This document shows positions 24,598-32,764 of a stretch of DNA of 44,310 nt, in pieces. The notes under the pieces were generated by a model, which was given only the letters and a program-made list of their open reading frames with translations, was not told the origin of the DNA and made no database searches. Within the stretch, counting starts at the first letter, position 1. Each line of letters begins with the position of its first letter. The position numbers were made by a program, and so were the translations under genes. Origin of the DNA: Simkaniaceae bacterium (lineage in GTDB: Bacteria > Chlamydiota > Chlamydiia > Chlamydiales > Simkaniaceae); the NCBI GenBank assembly GCA_028281675.1, contig JANQJL010000095.1, positions 1-44,310 on the forward strand. Direction: 5' to 3'.

Positions 24598-25733
24598 GGG
24601 ATATCCTCACGGTCAACAAGTGGGGGAAGGATGGAAACTTCAAGAAGATTGTCTAATTTTCCTGCACAAAGTTTTGCTTCGATTTCAAATGAAGGACTCC
24701 CTTCTTTAAGAGGAGCAATTTTTGTTACATGTGCAACGGGAAGATCTTTAGGAAAAACTCCATCCATTCCGGTCGTCACTAGCAAATCTCCCACATCAAT
24801 CAAGACGGTATATTTTTCCTTGCTTAGCTGATCTAAAGGTTTTCCACTCCGAAGTTCAAGGGGGGGGCCTTCCTCATCACCAAAATCATAATTAAATCCA
24901 ACCCCTTTAAGAACCTCTGATCTTCCCCTCCAAAGAGGACTACTACTCCCCATAAGCTCCCCCTTTGCGAGGTATTGTTCTTGGCATTCTTCTTCGAGTT
25001 TTTCAAGAAGAGATCCAAGAACAAGAAACGTTTCGCGAGATTCTTCTCTAAGGGTCACTTGATGTAAAACTTGCTTGACAAGACTAGCAAACTCTCGGTT
25101 GCCTTCTCCTCCCCGAGCTACTCGGACCGACGGAACAAGTGAAGAATCAGTCAGCAAGCGTACCCGACTTTTTTTCATCCCAACATATTCAATCATTCCA
25201 ATTAAATGGGCTCCTTTCAAAACTGAGCTACCAACTGCTATAACTTCTTTTCCAAGCTTTAGGTTATCTTTTTTCCCCACATTGATCCAAAGGGTAGAAT
25301 TCCACTCTGAAGGATCGCGATAAATAACATCTGCGCTTAGTGAAAAAAGTTCTAGGTCGAGTTGGGCAATTGCTACTTCTTTCCTTCTTTTAAAAAATGC
25401 CGTGTTTTTCTTTTCCTCTAAGGCTATGAGTCCTTTTAACTTTTTAAGATGATGATCGATCCGTTCATCGGAAAAAAGGCGGCGACGGAGCATCTCATTT
25501 TGATTTTTTAAAAGAAGATTTTCTGCTTCAAGCGATTGAATCGCATCTTTTCTTTTTTCAGGAAAAGAAGATGGGGCAAAAGAAGAACGAAGAATCGTCC
25601 CTCTTCTCCACAAGCCTTGAGAGAGTGTCCCCGCTCCATTTCTCACATCTTGAACCGTGGTTCCAGGAAGATAAAATAGAAAAAATAAAAATAACCCTAG
25701 CAATAGGTAAGGGCGGTAACTTTTTTTTCTCAT
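24594..25733 (-). CDS. mreC: Rod-shape-determining protein MreC
   Basis: A 379-residue protein with a single N-terminal membrane helix (about 7-24), a coiled coil (about 60-100, SLEAENLLLKNQNEMLRRRL) and two beta-domains. Typical MreC features are WNSTLWINVGKKDNLKLG and GDLLVTTGMDGVFPKDLPVA. MreC is the periplasmic scaffold linking MreB to peptidoglycan synthesis, which in chlamydiae supports division. The protein is longer than the usual 280-330 because of a charged insert in the second half (about residues 230-300). It overlaps the upstream tyrB stop by four bases (ATGA). In C. trachomatis the gene after tyrB (CT638) holds the same place. Confidence 0.88.
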   Translation of the reverse strand: MRKKSYRPYLLLGLFLFFLFYLPGTTVQDVRNGAGTLSQGLWRRGTILRSSFAPSSFPEKRKDAIQSLEAENLLLKNQNEMLRRRLFSDERIDHHLKKLKGLIALEEKKNTAFFKRRKEVAIAQLDLELFSLSADVIYRDPSEWNSTLWINVGKKDNLKLGKEVIAVGSSVLKGAHLIGMIEYVGMKKSRVRLLTDSSLVPSVRVARGGEGNREFASLVKQVLHQVTLREESRETFLVLGSLLEKLEEECQEQYLAKGELMGSSSPLWRGRSEVLKGVGFNYDFGDEEGPPLELRSGKPLDQLSKEKYTVLIDVGDLLVTTGMDGVFPKDLPVAHVTKIAPLKEGSPSFEIEAKLCAGKLDNLLEVSILPPLVDREDIP

Positions 25734-26926
25734 GACCCTGTCTTAATGATCGCCTCAATCACATAAGGAAGATTTTTCTCATTAAGCCCAGTGAGATTGA
25801 TTCGTCCACTTTGCGTTAAATAAACACCATATTCATCAATCATTCGCTCGACTTGTGTTTCATTTAGTCCTAGCATGGAAAATAACCCGTAACGCCTTTT
25901 TAAAAAACCAAATTTATCTCTTCCAAATTGCTTATTAAGGGCATCGACAAGTTCATTTTTTGCTGCAGCAATTCTCTGACGCATCTGTTCGACTTCCCCT
26001 TTCCACATTTCGATAAGTCCAACATCTTGAAGAATCGTTGTGATGATTCCTGATCCATGAAGAGGTGGATTGGAATAGTTCACCCTTGCTAAACGTTTAA
26101 TGACACTTGATAAATTTTTGGAAAGTTGCTCATTCTTAGCGAGAATTGTTAGACAGCCAATCCGCTCTCCATAAAGGCCAAAGTTTTTTGAGTTCGAGGC
26201 TGCAACAAACATCTCATGTCCAGCATTTGCAAAGTAGCGAACAGCCCAGGCATCTTCTTCAATCCCTCTTCCAAATCCTTGATAGGCAAAATCAAAAAAA
26301 GGAATCAGCTTCTTTTTAAAGAAAAGGGTCGAAAGTGCTTTCCATTGATAGTCAGTAGGATCGCATCCTGTAGGATTATGGCAGCAGGCATGTAAAACCA
26401 CTACACTTTTTTCAGGCGCGCGGGACAAAGTATCAACCATCCCCTCAAAATCAAGGGTGTGTTTTTCACTATTGTAATAGGGATAGGTTTCAATCTCCAT
26501 TTCACAAGCTCCAAAAACTCCGCGGTGATTGGGCCATGTCGGATCTGAGATATAGACTTTTTTTGTTACCTCTCTTGAAAGAAACTCTCCACCTAACCGG
26601 AGCCCCCCAGTACCACCTAAGGTTTGGGCGCCAAAAAGGGTTCCTCTTGCATTTCTACAAAAGTCTTCTCCAAAAACTAGTTTTTGTGATTCTTTAACAA
26701 ACGCCTCATCTCCTCCCATGGGGAGATAGAGTTTATCTTTTTCAATTTTCTGGAGAATTTTTTCCCCTTCCTGGACAGAGCGGAGGGTATGGGTCATTAG
26801 ATTTTCATCTCGAAAAACTCCAACGGTCAAATCAACTTTATGAGGTTTTTTATCTTTCTTAAAACGGTTTGCCAAACCAAAAATTGGATCTGGCGGAAAA
26901 GGCTCTACTTTTTCAAAAATACTCAC
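25730..26926 (-). CDS. tyrB: Aromatic/aspartate aminotransferase
   Basis: A class I PLP aminotransferase of about 398 residues. Landmarks are HACCHNPTGCDPTDYQW, DFAYQGFGRG and the PLP lysine in SNSKNFGLYGER. It exchanges amino groups between aspartate or aromatic amino acids and 2-oxoglutarate. The frame is open to an ATG at 26947, but a GTG at 26926 has GGAG seven bases upstream and yields a protein starting SIFEKVEPFPPDPIFGLANR after the initiator, the usual position for the family, so that start is preferred. It is the first gene of the coupled unit tyrB-mreC-opuCA-opuCB. Confidence 0.92.
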   Translation of the reverse strand: MSIFEKVEPFPPDPIFGLANRFKKDKKPHKVDLTVGVFRDENLMTHTLRSVQEGEKILQKIEKDKLYLPMGGDEAFVKESQKLVFGEDFCRNARGTLFGAQTLGGTGGLRLGGEFLSREVTKKVYISDPTWPNHRGVFGACEMEIETYPYYNSEKHTLDFEGMVDTLSRAPEKSVVVLHACCHNPTGCDPTDYQWKALSTLFFKKKLIPFFDFAYQGFGRGIEEDAWAVRYFANAGHEMFVAASNSKNFGLYGERIGCLTILAKNEQLSKNLSSVIKRLARVNYSNPPLHGSGIITTILQDVGLIEMWKGEVEQMRQRIAAAKNELVDALNKQFGRDKFGFLKRRYGLFSMLGLNETQVERMIDEYGVYLTQSGRINLTGLNEKNLPYVIEAIIKTGS

Positions 26927-26970
26927 TACTTTTCTCCATAAAAACATAAATAGGTGAGTATATCTTCACG

Positions 26971-26999
26971 TTGAAAAAAACTCCCGAATAATCTACCAT
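26971..26999 (+). promoter_or_regulatory. Promoter of tRNA-Ala
   Basis: TTGAAA (26971-26976), a 17-base spacer and TACCAT (26994-26999) place a transcription start about 7 bases before the tRNA. The -10 matches that proposed for the TPP riboswitch unit. Confidence 0.55.
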
Positions 27000-27012
27000 C
27001 GTGCACTGATTT

Positions 27013-27085
27013 GGGGCGTTAGCTCAGTTGGTAGAGCGCAACGATGGCATTGTTGAGGCCAACGGTTCGACTCCGTTACGCTCCA
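27013..27085 (+). tRNA. tRNA-Ala (anticodon GGC)
   Basis: A 73-base cloverleaf: acceptor GGGGCGT with ACGCTCC, D-arm GCTC/GAGC, anticodon stem CAACG/TGTTG with loop ATGGCAT (anticodon GGC), T-arm AACGG/CCGTT with loop TTCGACT, discriminator A. The G3-U70 pair, the main alanine identity element, is present. CCA is not encoded. It lies on the plus strand between two minus-strand genes. Confidence 0.96.
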
Positions 27086-27120
27086 ATCTTTTAAACCCCG
27101 GATGTGATTTATTTTTCTCT

Positions 27121-28131
27121 TTAGAACTCAATTCCAGCCTTTAACGTTATCCCGTAGAAAGTTAAGTCTTCGGCATATCGAATCAGTTGAAAGCGAAAAC
27201 CATTGGCCGCCTTGTTTTCAATCTCAACGGCTTGGTTTTGACGCCAAAAATATTCAGCTTCATACCCTAAGCTGAGACTAAACTGCCCCCATTTCATTGG
27301 ATAATCCCAGTTGATCCCTAATAAAAAATGAAGCGTCGGTGAAAAAAGGTGGGTGCTCCCTTTAAGAGCGATTTGATTTTCGGAATGTTTGAGCTCAAAC
27401 TTTCCAAATAAGAGGGAAACATGTCCACCGGCAATGAAAGAAATGCCACAAAGGAGGTGCCATTTCATATTAAGTCCTATACTAGGGCCTGTTCCTACAA
27501 AACGGCATCGATCTTTAACTCTTGTCACCCCATCGCCTATATAAGTTACCCCCTGCTTCTGATCGATCCAAGTCCGCTTTAAACCAATTGAACTGCTAAG
27601 TCCAAGTAGGCGGCTAAAAAATGAGGTCTGATAAAGGTATAAGTCGATATTATCGTAGTCGATTTTATAATCGGATGTTGCTTTTTGACTCGCCGGGATA
27701 ATTCCCCCTTTTAAGGAAATTAAAAGGGATGGAGGAATGACTCCCCGTCCTTCATGATCTTGAGTTCCAAAGTGGGTATATGTTCCAATAAGCTCCCATT
27801 TTAAAATAGGAAGACGGAGGCCTGCCCCCAATCTATATCCCCAATCCCAATCAAAACTTTGGGATTCAATCTTTCCCTTTCCCCTCGTGGCTAGATCATA
27901 GACATACTCGGTTCCACCCACTTTTGCATGCCAAAAAAAAGGCCCTCCAAAAAACTGAAGCCCCGCCCAACCTTTCTCAAACTCCCCACTTGTAAAGTTA
28001 GCCCCAAATCTCCCACCTTCGGTCTCAGTCCCTACCTGATCCATCTTCTGTTCGAGGAGTTGAACACGATTTTCTAAATCATTTCCCAAAAGTGGAAATA
28101 TGTAAATAAGCACTAAAAACAGATATCTCAT
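27121..28131 (-). CDS. Legionella-type major outer membrane protein (MOMP-like porin)
   Basis: A 336-residue outer-membrane protein. A signal peptide (about 1-16) is followed by a short coiled coil (LENRVQLLEQKMDQV) and then alternating beta-strands rich in Gly, Tyr, Phe and Trp, ending in the C-terminal Phe that marks barrel proteins. The coiled coil followed by a barrel with WDWGYRLGAGLRLP and SLGYEAEYFWRQNQ resembles the Legionella MOMP family, which is expanded in Simkania and Waddlia. It is probably a porin with surface loops. It runs alone, with tRNA-Ala downstream and thiN ending 58 bases upstream. Confidence 0.8.
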   Translation of the reverse strand: MRYLFLVLIYIFPLLGNDLENRVQLLEQKMDQVGTETEGGRFGANFTSGEFEKGWAGLQFFGGPFFWHAKVGGTEYVYDLATRGKGKIESQSFDWDWGYRLGAGLRLPILKWELIGTYTHFGTQDHEGRGVIPPSLLISLKGGIIPASQKATSDYKIDYDNIDLYLYQTSFFSRLLGLSSSIGLKRTWIDQKQGVTYIGDGVTRVKDRCRFVGTGPSIGLNMKWHLLCGISFIAGGHVSLLFGKFELKHSENQIALKGSTHLFSPTLHFLLGINWDYPMKWGQFSLSLGYEAEYFWRQNQAVEIENKAANGFRFQLIRYAEDLTFYGITLKAGIEF

Positions 28132-28189
28132 GTGGATAATTTATTGAAATCAGAGATTAAACCCAAGCAATCATCAAATTTAGATCGGT

Positions 28190-28852
28190 TCATGTAACAT
28201 CAATAATTACTAGGACTTTCCCTTCTTCAACATAAATTTCGATAAAATCGTCCTGTGTTCGATTCCTGATTCCTAAAGTTCCATCAGGTTCCAAAACCTG
28301 ATGATCTAATTCCCAAACCAGTCCTTTTGACGTGATCCTAGAAAAGACAGAAGGTAAAATTGAAACAGTCGCCCCTAGAGTAACTTTTGAACAAAACCTC
28401 TCATTCGATAAAGGAAACCCTATCTTAACTCCCATTTCAGTGTCGCTTTTCGTGTAGCTATCTAAGAAATATAGTGATTGTTTTTTTCCATGTTTGAGAA
28501 GGGTTTGCGTATTCCCAAGAACATGATCGATTTCTCCCCCACTAAAACCAAAAATTAATCCGGGCAATAAGTCTTTTTCTTTTGCGAATTCAATACACTT
28601 CTCAAAATCGGTTGAGTTTTGGTCACCAATTCTTATTATTTTAGAGTTTGAACATACATCATCTCGAATATATGAATCTCCGTCACCTATAATATAGTCT
28701 GGCTGCATACCTAACTTTATTAAGCGGTTGGCAGCCCCATCTGCGGCAATCAATGTGGCCTCTTTATTTATCCAGGGAATTAGCCAACGATTTAAACTTT
28801 CCCCATTGAGACAAATAACACTATTATGAGAGCTAATTATGTTTTCTAACAT
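28190..28852 (-). CDS. thiN: Thiamine pyrophosphokinase
   Basis: A 220-residue enzyme converting thiamine and ATP to thiamine pyrophosphate. Family motifs are AADGAANRL (37-45), YIIGDGDS (53-60), DQNSTDFEK (77-85) and FGFSGGEIDHVLGN (about 102-115), together forming the ATP and thiamine sites. The C-terminal thiamine-binding half includes GFPLSNERF and GTLGIRNR. Its ATG overlaps the stop codon of the PQ-loop transporter by one base (TAATG), so it is translated with it, under the TPP riboswitch at 29127-29212. The pairing suggests salvage of imported thiamine, since no thiamine synthesis gene is in the window. Confidence 0.93.
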   Translation of the reverse strand: MLENIISSHNSVICLNGESLNRWLIPWINKEATLIAADGAANRLIKLGMQPDYIIGDGDSYIRDDVCSNSKIIRIGDQNSTDFEKCIEFAKEKDLLPGLIFGFSGGEIDHVLGNTQTLLKHGKKQSLYFLDSYTKSDTEMGVKIGFPLSNERFCSKVTLGATVSILPSVFSRITSKGLVWELDHQVLEPDGTLGIRNRTQDDFIEIYVEEGKVLVIIDVT

Positions 28853-29121
28853 TACAATTGTTTTACTTTAGCTGTAAATTTTATCTTAAAAGCTATAAGG
28901 ACACATGAGAAAAGAGTCATAATGCAATTTGTAATCCAAACAGATCGCGCATTTGTTAGACAGCCATAAGCAATCCAACTTAAAGAACAAATTAAAAAAT
29001 TAATGAGCATCATCATCGAAAGGCCTTCTACAGATTTCGATCGATATGTATGGTAGATTTGGGGTAATAAAGATATTGTAGAAGTTATTAATGCAACAAA
29101 GCTAATAATAGATAAAATCAT
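28852..29121 (-). CDS. SemiSWEET-size PQ-loop transporter, candidate thiamine importer
   Basis: An 89-residue membrane protein with three predicted helices (about 3-20, 35-54, 62-80) and a PQ-loop signature, LLPQIYHTYRSKSVEGLS (residues 18-35). This is the half-transporter layout of bacterial SemiSWEETs, which dimerise to make a pore. The ATG at 29121 has GGAGG eight bases upstream, and that GGAGG is part of the TPP riboswitch, so TPP would close translation. Downstream and overlapping by one base is thiamine pyrophosphokinase. SemiSWEETs are known for sugars; the riboswitch and partner gene argue for thiamine here. PnuT, of the SWEET-fold PnuC family, is a precedent at fold level. Confidence 0.85.
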   Translation of the reverse strand: MILSIISFVALITSTISLLPQIYHTYRSKSVEGLSMMMLINFLICSLSWIAYGCLTNARSVWITNCIMTLFSCVLIAFKIKFTAKVKQL

Positions 29122-29126
29122 TTTAA

Positions 29127-29212
29127 TTTCCTCCGCTAGAATTATCCAGATCAGGTTATGCGGGTTAACATACTAAATTGTTTCTCAGCCCAAAGTGTTG
29201 AGGGCACCCCGA
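29127..29212 (-). promoter_or_regulatory. TPP riboswitch (THI element)
   Basis: On the minus strand the conserved blocks appear in order: CGGGGTGCCC, GGGCTGAGA, AACCCGC, ACCTGATCTGGATAAT and GCGGAGGAAA. These are the P1/P2/P3 side, the CUGAGA pyrimidine-sensor loop and the P4/P5 pyrophosphate-sensor of the TPP aptamer. The last block contains the Shine-Dalgarno GGAGG of the transporter, eight bases before its ATG. No separate terminator hairpin is seen, so control is most likely at translation initiation. Confidence 0.95.
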
Positions 29213-29226
29213 TTAAAATCCACCCA

Positions 29227-29256
29227 ATGGTACTCTTTTTACTTAATAAGTGTCAA
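29227..29256 (-). promoter_or_regulatory. Promoter of the TPP riboswitch unit
   Basis: On the minus strand a perfect TTGACA (29256-29251), an 18-base spacer and TACCAT (29232-29227) put the transcript start about 8-10 bases before the aptamer, so the RNA begins almost with the riboswitch. Confidence 0.6.
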
Positions 29257-29259
29257 TTT

Positions 29260-29276
29260 AGGGTTATAGAAACCCT
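29260..29276. terminator. Small hairpin after the MFS gene
   Basis: AGGGTT (29260-29265) pairs with AACCCT (29271-29276) around ATAGA, 8 bases beyond the stop of the MFS gene on the minus strand. There is no T-run, so this is a weak candidate. Confidence 0.35.
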
Positions 29277-29283
29277 CATGAAC

Positions 29284-30531
29284 CTATCCAGCATTAGCTT
29301 CTATTCGAATTGGATACTTCCTCCCATTAAAAGATAGTGAAGCCGTAGCGAGCAAACAGAGCCCCATTCCACATAAAAGGACAAAGGTAGGACTTCCTGT
29401 TTGAAGGAATAAAAAGGAACCCAAATAGGGAAAGATTATCCCCCTAACACCCACAGCTAAAACGTTGACAGAACTATAGGGGGCACTCCCCTCTTCTTTA
29501 GAAAAGACTGGTCCAGACATCTTCCAGCTCAGCTCGCTTCCCCCTTGCATCACTCCATAAACTAAGTAGGCAATATAAATAATTGAACTCGAAGAATGGG
29601 CAAAAATTAACAGGATAGGAAAGATTGCTGCTGCAAGGGTAACAATAGAACAGAGAATAAAGATGCGAGAGCGGTTAAAAAACTTTACCCAAAGAGGGGA
29701 CGATAAGGCAAATCCAATCCCTTTAAGGGCAGCAATTGCTGTCAATACATCGGAATAAGAAAGGTGGAGAATGTCATTAAAATATCTCGGCAAAACGGGT
29801 TGCAGAATCATGAGCCCCGCTCCCCCTAAGAAAAATCCCCACTGAAACTTTGCAAAATCGGGGCGTTGGGTTAATAGCTTCCAACCACTTTTCCACGGAT
29901 TAATAAGGTGGGAAAATTTCTTTTGCTCCAATGGCTTTTCTCTTTCTTCTAAGGGATCTATTTTTATCTTTTTTATAGGCCAAGTAGAAATAATCCCAAG
30001 GACGGCTGTAGTCGGAAAAAGCCATCGCCATGATTCTGAAACGTTATCTAAAATTCCTCCAAAAAAAAGGGGGAGAAGGGCGATCCCTAAATAATCAATG
30101 GTTGAGGCAAGAGCACAAACTTTGCTCCTTGATTGACTCGAGACCTTTATTTTTAAGACCTCCATCCAAGCTGGAATCGTTCCTCGACAAAGGAACATAT
30201 GGAATCCTACTGCAAAGATGTAAAACCAAGGATTATTAACAAAAGGGAAGAATAGAAAGGGAATAAATTTTAGAATGTTTCCTAGAATTAAATTCGAAAT
30301 AAGCCTTTCTCTCATCGCATGAACCCTTTGGCTCCAATAAGGAGAAAAGAGGGCTGCAACAGGTTTTAAAGCAATAAGGGTCGCAAGTTGAAACGGGGTT
30401 GCATGTAAGTCTTTGTAAAGAATCACAGGGAGGAGGCAAAAGATTCCCCAAAAAGGAAAGGAAAGAAGCCTCGAAATGACATAGGCCACCGAGGTAGAAC
30501 CTTTAATTAAAATTTCTGGGCTCCTATTCAT
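29284..30531 (-). CDS. Major facilitator superfamily transporter
   Basis: A 415-residue protein with about twelve hydrophobic helices and a central charged loop (about 183-210, IKKIKIDPLEEREKPLEQKK). The second half contains YLVYGVMQGGSELSWKMSGP and APYSSVNVLAVGVRGIIFPY, which are very characteristic of this subfamily. The substrate is not evident. The ATG at 30531 is the first start. Residues from about 258 to the end are closely matched by the truncated copy at 43739-44245, so the genome carried at least two paralogues. The gene precedes the riboswitch unit but that unit has its own promoter. Confidence 0.85.
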   Translation of the reverse strand: MNRSPEILIKGSTSVAYVISRLLSFPFWGIFCLLPVILYKDLHATPFQLATLIALKPVAALFSPYWSQRVHAMRERLISNLILGNILKFIPFLFFPFVNNPWFYIFAVGFHMFLCRGTIPAWMEVLKIKVSSQSRSKVCALASTIDYLGIALLPLFFGGILDNVSESWRWLFPTTAVLGIISTWPIKKIKIDPLEEREKPLEQKKFSHLINPWKSGWKLLTQRPDFAKFQWGFFLGGAGLMILQPVLPRYFNDILHLSYSDVLTAIAALKGIGFALSSPLWVKFFNRSRIFILCSIVTLAAAIFPILLIFAHSSSSIIYIAYLVYGVMQGGSELSWKMSGPVFSKEEGSAPYSSVNVLAVGVRGIIFPYLGSFLFLQTGSPTFVLLCGMGLCLLATASLSFNGRKYPIRIEANAG

Positions 30532-30589
30532 ACAAACATTTTAGAGCCTCTTCCAATAAAAAAAAAGATAGAAAATATTAGAATCCAAG

Positions 30590-30606
30590 CCCCCTTTTTT
30601 CGGGGG
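30590..30606. terminator. GC-rich hairpin upstream of the MFS gene
   Basis: CCCCC (30590-30594) pairs with GGGGG (30602-30606) around TTTTTTC. It lies between the 3' end of the glucokinase gene and the start of the MFS gene, both on the minus strand. It may end glucokinase transcription, but only A- and C-rich sequence follows. Confidence 0.4.
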
Positions 30607-30633
30607 AAATCTCTTCATCTTTTTGATCATCAG

Positions 30634-30648
30634 TGGTTTAAAAAACCA
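30634..30648. terminator. A/T-rich hairpin after glucokinase
   Basis: TGGTTT (30634-30639) and AAACCA (30643-30648) enclose AAA, seven bases beyond the glucokinase stop on the minus strand. Structure only; weak as an intrinsic terminator. Confidence 0.35.
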
Positions 30649-30654
30649 ACCTCT

Positions 30655-31635
30655 TCACATCACATGCTTAGCATAATACATTGCTCCTAAAAGAGCTGTC
30701 TTGTCATTCAATACAACCTTAACAGGAATCCCTCCAAGTAGATCTGAAAATCTCCCTTTCCTTTTAAAGGAATCAAGAAAGTCTCCTCGCTTAATCATAC
30801 TTAATAGTTTTGGTGCAATTCCTCCCCCTATATAAACTCCCCCAAGTGCAAGCATTTTTAGAGCGACATTCCCCGCTTCAGATCCATAGATGGTTATAAA
30901 AAGCTCTAAGGCCTTTCTGCACGCTCTTGATTCACCACTTAACCCTTTTTCTGAGATAAGCCGCGGAGAATCTCCAGCCGCAATCTCTTTCAAAGTCTCT
31001 TCTTTTTCCTCTTCTATTTTTGTCTCTACAACAAATTGATAGAGGTTGTAAAGTCCCGGTCCAGATAAAATTCTTTCATATGAAACATGCCCCAATTTTT
31101 TTCTCAAAAACCTAAGAAGGGCATCTTCGGTATCATTTCTTGGAGCAAAATCGGCATGCCCTCCTTCGCAGGCAAAAGGGTGGTCTTTTCTTCCATCAAA
31201 AAAAATGCCCGCTTCTCCAAGGCCTGTTCCTGCAGAAACAAGCGCTTTATTCCCTTCGGCGTCAATGTCCCCTCTGTTCAGAACATATAATTCTTCAGGC
31301 TGCAATAAATTTAATCCGTAAGCGTTTGCTTCAAGATCGTTGATCAAGGAAACTTTGCTGATGTGAAGATCTTTAGAGAGAACATCACTTTCCACAAGCC
31401 ATGGAAGGTTTGTTGCTTGACTCTTCCCTTTTTTCACTGGACCCGCAATCCCAAAACAAGCTTTTCCTATTTTCTCGTTCGTTTCTTTTAAAAATTCTTT
31501 CACGATTAATCGAAGATTTGGATACTTTTGACTGGGAAACTTTTCCTCTTTAACACAAATCACCTTTCCACGCTCTTCTTTATAAAGAGCAAGATGAGTT
31601 TTCGTTCCGCCAATGTCACCTGCAAGATAAGCCAT
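30655..31635 (-). CDS. glk: Glucokinase
   Basis: A 326-residue sugar kinase that phosphorylates glucose with ATP to glucose-6-phosphate. Seen are the phosphate motif GDIGGTKTHLAL (6-17), the sugar-site ATNLPW (74-79), NDLEANAYG with catalytic D100 (99-107), the adenosine motif GTGLGEAG (136-143) and EGGHADFAP (157-165). The length matches the E. coli-type enzyme (about 320). An insertion of charged residues (about 205-232) lies in the second domain. Chlamydiaceae take up glucose-6-phosphate from the host and lack this gene; its presence fits an environmental chlamydia able to use free glucose. It is divergent from recA with 97 bases between. Confidence 0.94.
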   Translation of the reverse strand: MAYLAGDIGGTKTHLALYKEERGKVICVKEEKFPSQKYPNLRLIVKEFLKETNEKIGKACFGIAGPVKKGKSQATNLPWLVESDVLSKDLHISKVSLINDLEANAYGLNLLQPEELYVLNRGDIDAEGNKALVSAGTGLGEAGIFFDGRKDHPFACEGGHADFAPRNDTEDALLRFLRKKLGHVSYERILSGPGLYNLYQFVVETKIEEEKEETLKEIAAGDSPRLISEKGLSGESRACRKALELFITIYGSEAGNVALKMLALGGVYIGGGIAPKLLSMIKRGDFLDSFKRKGRFSDLLGGIPVKVVLNDKTALLGAMYYAKHVM

Positions 31636-31732
31636 CTCTTACTCTTAGCATGAAAAGTCCCTAAATGTCATCGAAATTTAATGACAAAAAGGTATAAGCT
31701 GGAAAGAAAGATAAAGAATCAAAGGTGTGAAC

Positions 31733-32764
31733 ATGACTGAAAAAAATGATACAGCAAAGAAAAAAGCTTTAGAACTTGCCATTTCCCACATTGAAAAACA
31801 GTTTGGATCTGGTTCAATTATGTCTCTTGGAGACCATTCTTTAAAACGTGGTATTAGCTCGATTAAAACAGGGGCTCTTTCTCTTGATCTTGCTCTTGGA
31901 ATAGGAGGTGTTCCTCGTGGACGTGTTGTAGAAATTTATGGACCCGAATCCTCTGGTAAATCAACCCTTGCCACCCATATTGTTGCAAGCTGCCAAAAAG
32001 AGGGAGGGGTTGCTGCCTATATCGATGCGGAACATGCCCTAGATCCCGTCTATGCGGAAAAAATCGGTGTGAATCTTAATGATCTTATGATTTCACAGCC
32101 TGATTGTGGAGAAGATGCTCTTAATATTGCAGAAATGCTTGCCCGCTCTAACGCTGTTGATGTGATTGTCATCGACTCTGTTGCGGCTCTTGTTCCTAAA
32201 TCAGAGTTAGAAGGGGAAATTGGTGATAGTCATGTGGGACTGCAAGCTCGCTTGATGTCTCAAGCTTTAAGAAAGCTTACTTCAACTTTGGCAAAAAGTA
32301 ATACTTGTGCAATTTTTATCAACCAAATCAGGGAAAAAATCGGTGTGATGTTTGGAAACCCAGAAACAACTTCTGGTGGGCGCGCATTAAAGTTTTATTC
32401 TTCTATACGGATGGATATTCGTCGCATTGCAACAATTAAAGGGCTCGAAAATAAAGATATTGGAAACCGGGTCAAGGTTAAAGTTGTGAAAAATAAATTG
32501 GCTCCCCCTTTCCGGATTGCTGAGTTTGATCTTCTCTTTAATGAGGGGATTTCTCGAACGGGATCGATCATTGATCTCGGTGTAGAACATGGAATCATTG
32601 ATAAAAAAGGAACTTGGTACAGCTACAAGGATCAACGCCTTGGCCAGGGAAAAGAAGCAACGCGCTGTGAACTAAAAGGAAATCCTAAGCTTGCAGACGA
32701 GATTGAACAGCTGATTCTTGATAAAATTCTGGGGGCACCTCAAGAAGAGCCAGCTTTAGCATAG
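31733..32764 (+). CDS. recA: Recombinase RecA
   Basis: A 343-residue RecA: Walker [10 protein letters not shown] (about 66-74), Walker [11 protein letters not shown], the L1 loop region around [20 protein letters not shown] and the L2 region around [16 protein letters not shown]. It pairs homologous DNA and triggers the SOS response in many bacteria. A GTG at 31727 is in frame, but AAAGG lies only one base before it and seven bases before the ATG at 31733, so the ATG is preferred. The C-terminus is short and acidic. It overlaps the convergent ispA by 25 bases, and its terminator lies within ispA. Confidence 0.97.
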   Translation: MTEKNDTAKKKALELAISHIEKQFGSGSIMSLGDHSLKRGISSIKTGALSLDLALGIGGVPRGRVVEIYGPESSGKSTLATHIVASCQKEGGVAAYIDAEHALDPVYAEKIGVNLNDLMISQPDCGEDALNIAEMLARSNAVDVIVIDSVAALVPKSELEGEIGDSHVGLQARLMSQALRKLTSTLAKSNTCAIFINQIREKIGVMFGNPETTSGGRALKFYSSIRMDIRRIATIKGLENKDIGNRVKVKVVKNKLAPPFRIAEFDLLFNEGISRTGSIIDLGVEHGIIDKKGTWYSYKDQRLGQGKEATRCELKGNPKLADEIEQLILDKILGAPQEEPALA

